Origin: Pseudomonadota bacterium
GTDB lineage: Bacteria > Pseudomonadota > Gammaproteobacteria > Acidiferrobacterales > Acidiferrobacteraceae
Length of the DNA: 17,405 bases
Assembly (NCBI GenBank): GCA_021797365.1
Contig: JAJZZU010000015.1
Coordinates: forward strand, 1-17,405
Reading direction: 5' to 3'
The position numbers and the translations under genes are program-made. Below the pieces are notes generated by a model. That model had not been told where the DNA came from, did no database searches, and saw only the letters and a list, made by a program, of their open reading frames with translations. How positions within the stretch are numbered: the first letter of the stretch is position 1; every line of letters begins with the position of its first letter. This document shows, piece by piece, positions 13,770 through 17,405 of the stretch.

Positions 13770-14369
13770 ATGCTATCGATCTATTTTGCTGGCCCTGATC
13801 TCTTCGACCGTCTGCGGTGGCCGGATCATGTCGCGGAAATCCGACTGATCTGCGAATCCCTCAACCTCCACCCCGTTTTTCCGGTTCCCGATGAACCGAT
13901 GTCCGGTCTTGGTGTGGAACGGCCCGGAACGGCGCGTGACGGTCGTGTCGTCCGCGATGCCCGTCTCCACGCAATCGACAATGCCGACGCTGTGGTGGCC
14001 AACCTAACCCCGTTTCGCGGGGCCGAACCGGACGCCGGGACCGTGGTCGAGGCGTTTTACGCCGCCTTCGTAAAGGGCAAACCGACCGTCGGTTACATCG
14101 ACTGGTCGAACCCGCATGTCGATGTGCATGAACTTTACGGACCCGACGGCAAGCCAATAACAGATGACAACGACGTCTACATAGACCGGCACGGGCGCGT
14201 CGTCGAGCAGTTTGGTTTGCCTATCAACTTGATGATCGCAACGACGGTGCATGCGCTGGTCGAAGGTCACGCCAAACGGGAACCGCTGCTGCGCAATGCG
14301 ATCGAGACGGTCCGTCGTATCTACATGGGACGGCAGCCGTCCAATGAATCGGCGCGCAAGGCGGGGTGA
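13770..14369 (+). CDS. Nucleoside 2-deoxyribosyltransferase
   Basis: The 199-residue protein matches nucleoside 2-deoxyribosyltransferases, which exchange bases on deoxyribonucleosides in nucleotide salvage. The N-terminal IYFAGPDLF is the beta-strand/phosphate-type loop. D72 in DNADAVVANLTPFRG and E94 in EPDAGTVVEAFYA correspond to the conserved Asp and catalytic Glu nucleophile. The helix after E94 and KGKPTVGYIDWS complete the Rossmann-like core. There is a good AGAAGG site before ATG 13770, 16 bp after the exonuclease stop. Next to a nuclease and a helicase it would recycle bases for element replication. The protein is about 30 residues longer than the smallest family members because of a C-terminal helix. 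Confidence 0.9.
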   Translation: MLSIYFAGPDLFDRLRWPDHVAEIRLICESLNLHPVFPVPDEPMSGLGVERPGTARDGRVVRDARLHAIDNADAVVANLTPFRGAEPDAGTVVEAFYAAFVKGKPTVGYIDWSNPHVDVHELYGPDGKPITDDNDVYIDRHGRVVEQFGLPINLMIATTVHALVEGHAKREPLLRNAIETVRRIYMGRQPSNESARKAG

Positions 14370-15089
14370 ATGACGATGACTGGTGTGTCCGACCAGAAGC
14401 CCAAAACCCAACAGCGCGGCCATTGCCAGTGTTGCGGCGGGGAATGGGCGGTGCCGGTGAAGACCGGACACATGAGCAAACACGGTTACCAGGTCAAGAA
14501 TGGCTGGTTTGAAGGGCCTTGCGCGGGCGAGCGCTACCGCCCGATCGAGATCGAGCGGACCGTGGCCGACACCATCGTCGTGCAGGTTCACAGAGACGTT
14601 GCCGCACTCAGGAAACGTGCGCACGACCTGCGTAGTGGCACCATTGTCCCAGATACCGCCAAAGAGGGGCCATGGTCACGGGCCAAAGATATCCCGTTCC
14701 CACAGGCCTCCGTGTGGGAACAGAAAAGGGCGGTCGAATCGGAGATCCGTCGTTGCGAATCACGCGCGGATATGGGAAAGAGCTTTGCGAACCAGATTGA
14801 ATCTATCGCAAACACTTTTTACGGGAAACCGTTGCGAACGGTTGCGGTGGATCCGCATCCACCGCCCATTCGGATCGGTGAGCAACGGGTTCTGCCCGCA
14901 GGCCCCGTCACCGTGATCCGTATTGATCAAGGATCCATCATCTGTCGTGACGACAGCGGACGCAAGAGGCGAATCAGTACGCGCCAGTGGCGCACTCTTC
15001 CCCAACCAGAAACGCCGCCTGTAAGAAGGAGCGCGCCCGCAGACACTGCGAGCCGAATGGCGAGGTTTCACGGAGACACTGATGAATGA
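14370..15089 (+). CDS. Cys/His-containing phage-type protein, unknown function
   Basis: The 239-residue protein starts at an ATG abutting the previous stop, behind GGCGGGG; a second ATG two codons on is equally possible. Residues 18-55 read HCQCCGGEWAV...GHMSKHGYQVKNGWFEGPC, a zinc-binding pattern (Cys-x-Cys-Cys, His-x-x-x-His, Cys) that I know from many short proteins of phages and integrative elements without assigned function. A helical segment (about 65-130) follows, rich in Arg and Glu. A small beta-rich C-terminal region then appears (IRIGEQRVLPAGPVTVIRI, GSIICRDDSGRKRRIST), possibly an SH3-like or KOW-like module. The last eight bases overlap the next gene. Function is not assigned. 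Confidence 0.8.
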   Translation: MTMTGVSDQKPKTQQRGHCQCCGGEWAVPVKTGHMSKHGYQVKNGWFEGPCAGERYRPIEIERTVADTIVVQVHRDVAALRKRAHDLRSGTIVPDTAKEGPWSRAKDIPFPQASVWEQKRAVESEIRRCESRADMGKSFANQIESIANTFYGKPLRTVAVDPHPPPIRIGEQRVLPAGPVTVIRIDQGSIICRDDSGRKRRISTRQWRTLPQPETPPVRRSAPADTASRMARFHGDTDE

Positions 15090-15339
15090 CGACTTTTATC
15101 GAGGACTGCCGATATTCCGGCACCGGCTGATCGCCATGGCCCGCGCCCTGGGGACGGGCGCGGCCGTCATCGGTTGGGCGCTGTGCCTGTGGTTGATGGT
15201 CGTCGACTGGACGTTACCGGCCGGAGAACACGCCGGCCCGATCGGCATGGCGGGGGCGACCGTCATCTGGGTGCTTTTGAGCGCCGTCCTGGTCTACCGC
15301 CATATCACGAAACTGGGGCGGGAGTCCGGATACCGATAG
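15082..15339 (+). CDS. Small two-helix membrane protein
   Basis: The 85-residue protein, last gene of the operon, starts at ATG 15082 inside the end of the previous gene. Two hydrophobic segments are clear: about 22-43 (ALGTGAAVIGWALCLWLMVVDW) and 53-72 (PIGMAGATVIWVLLSAVLVY). They are joined by a short loop, with basic residues before the first and after the second, so both ends should be cytoplasmic. I do not recognise the family. Small membrane proteins at the end of phage-like operons include exclusion factors and antiholins, but no motif supports either. Confidence 0.75.
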   Translation: MNDDFYRGLPIFRHRLIAMARALGTGAAVIGWALCLWLMVVDWTLPAGEHAGPIGMAGATVIWVLLSAVLVYRHITKLGRESGYR

Positions 15340-15357
15340 AACGATTACTCTGCCCGC

Positions 15358-15470
15358 CTCACAGGGTTCCCTGAAGGGAATAGAGAGAGGGCCCAGCCGG
15401 AGGTGGCGAACACCGGCAGCCGGGAGCGAGCGGGTTCCTCAGGATACACATCCTTTCGCTCGTGATCTCG
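15358..15470 (+). ncRNA. Candidate structured RNA before the tRNA array
   Basis: No convincing gene lies between 15340 and 15787. The first part is a run of stems: TTCCC-TGAA-GGGAA (15367-15380), GCCGG...CCGGC (15396-15417), and CGAGCG...CGCTCG (15427-15462) enclosing AGGAT-ACAC-ATCCT (15441-15454). The set followed by a terminator (15490-15511) is reminiscent of the C4/Ash leader regions of P4- and P1-like elements, where a short antisense RNA acts in immunity. That assignment is from memory of the general layout and is tentative. It may also be just the structured 3' end of the upstream operon mRNA. Confidence 0.35.
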
Positions 15471-15489
15471 GCAGCGATGGACCGCTCCG

Positions 15490-15511
15490 CGCCATGGATG
15501 GCGATTTTTTT
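15490..15511 (+). terminator. Rho-independent terminator
   Basis: A CGCCA-TGGA-TGGCG hairpin (15490-15503) is followed by ATTTTTTT (15504-15511). It would end the long rightward operon that begins at 10498 and isolates the tRNA-array promoter ten bases further on. Confidence 0.75.
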
Positions 15512-15520
15512 GCAGACCTA

Positions 15521-15548
15521 TTGCAATGCGGTATAGTGCGTGTACAAT
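15521..15548 (+). promoter_or_regulatory. Promoter of the tRNA array
   Basis: TTGCAA (15521-15526), 16-bp spacer, TACAAT (15543-15548). The spacer contains GTATAGTGC at the same offset as in the dnaB promoter (minus strand 10472-10455). It lies just after a terminator and about 230 bp before the first tRNA, so it is the natural start of the array transcript. Confidence 0.65.
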
Positions 15549-15692
15549 ACCGACCATGAGATACACCATGACGCCAATTAGCATATTGAATCCGCGATCC
15601 TGCCAAGAGCAGGCGAGCATTTCTTTGTGCGCATGGCATTTTTACGGAATGGCAGATACAACGATTTCCCCCCCTCTCTGACCTCACGGTCG

Positions 15693-15721
15693 GTCCGGGG
15701 GCCAAGGCTTCCAGACCGGAC
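15693..15721 (+). promoter_or_regulatory. Leader hairpin, boxB-like
   Basis: An inverted repeat GTCCGG (15693-15698) / CCGGAC (15716-15721) forms a stem-loop in the tRNA leader, about 40 bases before boxA. In rRNA operon leaders a boxB hairpin precedes boxA in the same way. Identity as boxB rests on position only. Confidence 0.4.
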
Positions 15722-15762
15722 ACCAAAGCACCATCCATCCGATCCCGAAGCCCGAGCCCGAA

Positions 15763-15777
15763 GCTCTTTAACAATTT
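15763..15777 (+). promoter_or_regulatory. boxA antitermination element
   Basis: GCTCTTTAACAATTT equals the boxA core of gammaproteobacterial rRNA operon leaders (GCTCTTTAACA, with the same following AATTT). It lies 10 bases before the first tRNA. NusB and ribosomal protein S10 bind boxA RNA and make RNA polymerase resistant to Rho-dependent termination, which is needed for long untranslated transcripts. Confidence 0.8.
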
Positions 15778-15787
15778 GGCGTAGTAC

Positions 15788-15862
15788 GCAGGCGTGGCAT
15801 AGTGGCTTGTGCCCGAGCCTTCCAAGCTCGAGACGCGGGTTCGATTCCCGCCGCCTGCTCCA
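15788..15862 (+). tRNA. tRNA-Gly(TCC)
   Basis: Acceptor GCAGGCG pairs with CGCCTGC. Anticodon stem CGAGC/GCTCG holds loop CTTCCAA (anticodon TCC at 15821-15823). T loop is TTCGATT, with Gly-type T73 and encoded CCA. All arms are canonical. First gene of the array. Confidence 0.93.
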
Positions 15863-15903
15863 TATTTGTGCGCCCCGTCCTTGTGACGCGGACGCGAGGC
15901 TCT

Positions 15904-15978
15904 GGTCGCGTGGCTGAACGGCTAGGCGGCGGTCTGCAAAACCGCTCAAAGCAGGTTCGACTCCTGCCGCGACCTCCA
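15904..15978 (+). tRNA. tRNA-Cys(GCA)
   Basis: Acceptor GGTCGCG/CGCGACC, anticodon stem GCGGT/ACCGC with loop CTGCAAA (anticodon GCA), T arm GCAGG-TTCGACT-CCTGC, T73 (correct for Cys) and CCA. Canonical. Confidence 0.93.
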
Positions 15979-16162
15979 GTACAACCCAAGAGAGCGCGGG
16001 GATGTTTCCCGCCATGCGAGGCATTCTGGTCGGCCGTGTCGAGAAAGATGCGTATACCGACAGGAACGTGTGTTCCGGACACACCGATCGGCTCGGATCG
16101 GCCACCAAGAGTAGTCGTCGCGTTCCCCGGGCATCCTGTGGACTCGGTGGCGCGGCGCATTG
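15979..16162 (+). other. 184-bp structured spacer in the tRNA array
   Basis: I see no tRNA or gene here. It holds several hairpins: GCGGG-GATGTTT-CCCGC (15996-16012), the mutually exclusive pair GGAAC-GTGT-GTTCC and GTGTG-TTCCGGA-CACAC, and CCGATC...GGATCGG. The rest has no repeats. It may be a decayed tRNA or a processing spacer. Confidence 0.5.
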
Positions 16163-16250
16163 GGTTGGTGACATAAGACGGGCTGGGCCCGTGACCGGCT
16201 GTAACCCGGTTCCCTCAGGGCACGAGGTTCGATTCCTCCACCGCCCACCA
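16163..16250 (+). tRNA. tRNA-Tyr(GTA), unusual D arm
   Basis: The anticodon arm ACCGG-CTGTAAC-CCGGT (anticodon GTA at 16201-16203) and the long variable arm with CCC-TCA-GGG are those of class II tRNA-Tyr. A73 and CCA are encoded. Deviations: the acceptor GGTTGGT/ACCGCCC has one T-C mismatch, the T stem has one C-C mismatch, position 8 is G rather than T, and the D region can only form ACGGG-CTGGG-CCCGT instead of a normal D arm. Confidence 0.75.
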
Positions 16251-16255
16251 TTTTT

Positions 16256-16331
16256 TGGTCGATAGCCAAGCGGTAAGGCGCCTGCCTGTTAAGCAGGAGA
16301 TGCGCAGGTTCGAATCCTGCTCGACCAGCCA
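16256..16331 (+). tRNA. tRNA-Asn(GTT)
   Basis: Acceptor TGGTCGA/TCGACCA, anticodon stem CCTGC/GCAGG with loop CTGTTAA (anticodon GTT), T arm GCAGG-TTCGAAT-CCTGC, G73 and CCA. The D arm (AGCCAAGCGGTAAGGC) is of the kind usual in tRNA-Gln, so the body may have a Gln-type ancestry. T1-A72 and G73 are shared by Asn and Gln tRNAs. Confidence 0.9.
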
Positions 16332-16336
16332 GTTTT

Positions 16337-16413
16337 GGGTCAGTAGCTCCAATTGGTAGAGCGGCGGTCTCCAAAACCGCATGTTGGGGGTTCGAGTCCC
16401 TCCTGGCCTGCCA
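16337..16413 (+). tRNA. tRNA-Trp(CCA)
   Basis: Acceptor GGGTCAG/CTGGCCT has G-T pairs at 1-72 and 4-69. The anticodon loop CTCCAAA (anticodon CCA) is on a GCGGT/ACCGC stem. T loop TTCGAGT, G73 (correct for Trp) and CCA follow. One extra C lies in the D loop. Confidence 0.9.
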
Positions 16414-16457
16414 TCTTTCTTTTCCGTGTTGGTCTGACCTCCACGCGGAGTCATTTT

Positions 16458-16540
16458 CGGGGTGTAGTTCATAACAGTAGAACATCCGCGCGGTCGCACC
16501 GCGGGGAAGAAATCTGGCGCAAATCCAGACACCCCGGCCC
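16458..16540 (+). tRNA. Aberrant tRNA-like gene, possible anticodon CGC
   Basis: Acceptor CGGGGTG/CACCCCG, D arm GTTC...GAAC and T stem TCTGG/CCAGA are perfect, so a cloverleaf is intended. The T loop is CGCAAAT, lacking the usual TTC. The anticodon region can fold as a four-pair stem with loop GTCGCAC (anticodon CGC, Ala) or as a competing longer hairpin with a three-base loop. Three extra bases follow the D stem, the variable loop has eight bases, and the 3' end reads GCCC rather than N-CCA. It may be decaying or specialised. Isotype is uncertain. Confidence 0.5.
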
Positions 16541-16545
16541 TTTTC

Positions 16546-16621
16546 GGGCCCCTAGCTCTAACGGGAGAGCGTCTGCTTTGCACGCAGAGGGTTGTCGGTT
16601 CGAATCCGACGGGGTCCACCA
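16546..16621 (+). tRNA. tRNA-Ala(TGC)
   Basis: Acceptor GGGCCCC/GGGGTCC includes the G3-T70 pair that defines alanine tRNAs. Anticodon arm TCTGC-TTTGCAC-GCAGA (anticodon TGC), T arm with loop TTCGAAT, A73 and CCA. Its first bases pair with the end of the preceding gene (GGCCC-TTTTC-GGGCC), so the two are nearly fused in a hairpin. Confidence 0.92.
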
Positions 16622-16626
16622 TTTGT

Positions 16627-16697
16627 TGCGGGACAGCGGTCGCGTCCGGGTCTCATAAGCCAGGGACGGGGTGGTTCGACTCCATCTCCCGCTACCA
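16627..16697 (+). tRNA. tRNA-Met(CAT), shortened D arm
   Basis: Anticodon loop CTCATAA (CAT at 16654-16656) is the exact Met loop. Six acceptor pairs GCGGGA/TCCCGC sit behind an unpaired T1-T72, then A73 and CCA. An unpaired 1-72 is otherwise the mark of initiator tRNA. Only 13 bases lie between acceptor and anticodon stem, where about 19 are normal, so the D arm is at best a three-pair stub. The anticodon stem has one mismatch. Total length is 71. Confidence 0.7.
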
Positions 16698-16701
16698 TTC
16701 C

Positions 16702-16867
16702 GTGGTCATAGCTCAGACGGGAGAGCGCTTGCCTCGCATGCAAGAAGTCGCCGGCATTGCATTGCAGGCCGTATGGCCTGTGGGCCGTAACATTGTAGGC
16801 CGTGTATAACCCCCTCTTTGTGGGGGCATGGCCTATGGCCCATTCGACTCCGGCTGACTCTCCACCA
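16702..16867 (+). tRNA. tRNA-Ala(CGC) interrupted by an 88-nt structured insertion
   Basis: Everything up to the T stem is canonical: T8 A9, D arm GCTC-AGACGGGA-GAGC, anticodon arm CTTGC-CTCGCAT-GCAAG (anticodon CGC), and 5' T-stem strand GCCGG (16750-16754). The T loop TTCGACT and 3' strand CCGGC (16843-16854) follow only after an extra 88 bases. The 3' acceptor side is two bases too long (TGACTCT before CCACCA), against 5' GTGGTCA. G3-T70 is kept. It is either a disrupted pseudogene or a tRNA that must be processed. Confidence 0.75.
16755..16842 (+). other. Structured insertion in tRNA T arm
   Basis: The insert folds into CAGGCC-GTAT-GGCCTG (16765-16780) followed by three nested helices. 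They are TGGGCC/GGCCCA (16781-16786 with 16837-16842), TAGGCC/GGCCTA (16796-16801 with 16830-16835) and CCCCC/GGGGG (16810-16814 with 16822-16826). GGCCGT occurs three times and CATTG three times. It is too short for a group I or II intron and codes for nothing. Confidence 0.75.
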
Positions 16868-16871
16868 GAAC

Positions 16872-16961
16872 GGAAGGTACCTAGCCGATGCTGACGGCTC
16901 GGTGAAAGGCGGCGAGGGGCGATCCGTCAATCGTCTTGATGACCCACCGAAGGGCCTTCCA
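16872..16961 (+). ncRNA. tRNA-like three-way-junction RNA candidate
   Basis: The 112-bp spacer between two tRNA genes contains a seven-pair closing helix GGAAGGT/GCCTTCC followed by A. Inside lie a five-pair, seven-base-loop hairpin AGCCG-ATGCTGA-CGGCT and a CGGTG/CACCG helix. The hairpin loop could present GCT (Ser), but there is no D arm, no TTC T loop and no CCA. It may be a degenerate class II tRNA or chance structure. Confidence 0.3.
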
Positions 16962-16979
16962 CTTTTATCAACGACGATC

Positions 16980-17055
16980 GGGGATGTAGCTCAGATGGGA
17001 GAGCGCCTGCGTGGCACGCAGGAGGCCACCGGTTCGACTCCGGTCATCTCCACCA
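16980..17055 (+). tRNA. tRNA-Ala(GGC)
   Basis: Acceptor GGGGATG/CATCTCC with G3-T70, D arm GCTC...GAGC, anticodon arm CCTGC-GTGGCAC-GCAGG (anticodon GGC), T arm ACCGG-TTCGACT-CCGGT, A73 and CCA. Canonical. Confidence 0.94.
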
Positions 17056-17154
17056 AATTCCGGTGTCCACGAGCAAGGTCGTGGCGTGTACCGACAAGGA
17101 TGTCTGCGGCAGGAGCGATATGCCTGCGCCGGATTCGTCACCGGCATCCTTTTC

Positions 17155-17230
17155 GCCCGGGTAGCTCAGAGGCCAGAGCGGCTGCCTTGTAAGCAGCGGG
17201 TCGGGGGTTCGACTCCCTTCCCGGGCTCCA
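17155..17230 (+). tRNA. tRNA-Thr(TGT)
   Basis: Acceptor GCCCGGG/CCCGGGC, D arm GCTC-AGAGGCCA-GAGC, anticodon arm GCTGC-CTTGTAA-GCAGC (anticodon TGT), T loop TTCGACT, T73 and CCA. Canonical apart from strong GC in the acceptor. Confidence 0.93.
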
Positions 17231-17237
17231 ATATCCT

Positions 17238-17325
17238 GGATGGTTGGCAGAGCGGTCGATCGCGCCGGCTTTGAATACCGGAGGCCCGCAGGGGTCCGTG
17301 GGTTCGAATCCCACACCATCCGCCA
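17238..17325 (+). tRNA. tRNA-Ser(TGA)
   Basis: A class II tRNA with long variable arm. Acceptor GGATGGT/ACCATCC, anticodon TGA in loop TTTGAAT (stem CCGGC/ACCGG has a C-A closing mismatch), variable-arm stem GCCC/GGGT-type, T arm GTGGG-TTCGAAT-CCCAC, G73 and CCA as in bacterial Ser tRNAs. Confidence 0.92.
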
Positions 17326-17341
17326 ATTCAAGGGTTGCCAT

Positions 17342-17405
17342 GCGCGCATGGTGGAATGGCAGACACGCTGGGCTTAGGACCCAGTGCCGCAAGGTGTGGG
17401 GGTTC
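17342..17405 (+). tRNA. tRNA-Leu(TAG), cut by window end
   Basis: Starts GCGCGCATGGTGGAATGGCA as in Leu tRNAs, with anticodon arm CTGGG-CTTAGGA-CCCAG (anticodon TAG) and a variable arm TGCCGCAAGGTGT of the Leu class. The T loop begins at the window edge. The array clearly continues. Confidence 0.9.

Noticed and set aside
15345..15620. Leftward 91-aa frame over the array promoter
   Set aside because: It crosses the terminator and promoter, has no ribosome binding site, and shows no domain.
16755..16842. Group I or group II intron in the tRNA-Ala gene
   Set aside because: The insert has 88 bases, lacks conserved intron core elements, and lies in the T arm rather than the anticodon loop.
15578..17392. 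Many minus-strand open frames across the tRNA array (with strings such as RWDSNPR or GFEPA)
   Set aside because: These are the familiar antisense translations of tRNA T arms and do not have ribosome binding sites or coding character.

Overview
The window is a GC-rich, tightly packed piece of a bacterial mobile element, most likely from a proteobacterium. Gene style, strong AAGGAG ribosome binding sites, RpoS-like sigma, IHF consensus sites and a gammaproteobacterial-type boxA all point that way. An Acidithiobacillus-type integrative element or plasmid is my best guess because such elements are known to carry tRNA arrays, but the host itself is inference and not proven by the sequence. No replication initiator, relaxase or phage structural gene is visible, so ICE, plasmid and prophage cannot be separated here.

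Left part (1-4500). A partial leftward exported protein gene faces a rightward pair: a 384-aa protein of unknown function and an AlpA-like helix-turn-helix protein, translationally coupled. A leftward two-helix membrane protein is divergent from an orphan cytosine-5 DNA methyltransferase that carries five copies of an internal repeat. Small zinc-finger-like and Myb/SANT-like genes follow.

Integration module (4480-7025). An excisionase-like HTH gene overlaps a tyrosine integrase gene that runs directly into an attachment site. The site holds the 3' half of a tRNA-His gene, a perfect IHF consensus on each side, and a one-turn-spaced direct repeat on the right. A second, unrelated tyrosine recombinase gene begins just after it. 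The site looks like an intact attP.

Replication/expression modules (7070-15339). A leftward operon encodes replicative helicase DnaB, a FEN-type 5'-3' nuclease and a zinc-ribbon/DUF1737-like protein. It is divergent from a rightward operon of eight genes, nearly all overlapping or abutting: two unknown or HTH proteins, a 92-aa protein, an RpoS-like sigma factor, a DEDDh exonuclease, a nucleoside 2-deoxyribosyltransferase, a Cys-rich protein and a small membrane protein.

tRNA array (15340-17405, continuing past the end). A structured RNA/terminator region is followed by a strong promoter, a leader with an rRNA-operon-type boxA preceded by a hairpin, and at least 13 tRNA or tRNA-like genes: Gly, Cys, Tyr, Asn, Trp, an aberrant CGC gene, Ala, Met, Ala, Ala, Thr, Ser and Leu. 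Several are structurally deviant. One tRNA-Ala has an 88-nt highly structured insertion in its T arm. The promoter of the array and that of the dnaB operon share the same -35, the same nine-base spacer word at the same position, and a similar -10. Related palindromes (TATACTG-N2-CAGTATA type) sit in the other divergent promoter regions, suggesting one regulatory circuit that couples replication, methylation and tRNA supply, perhaps with the element's own sigma factor.
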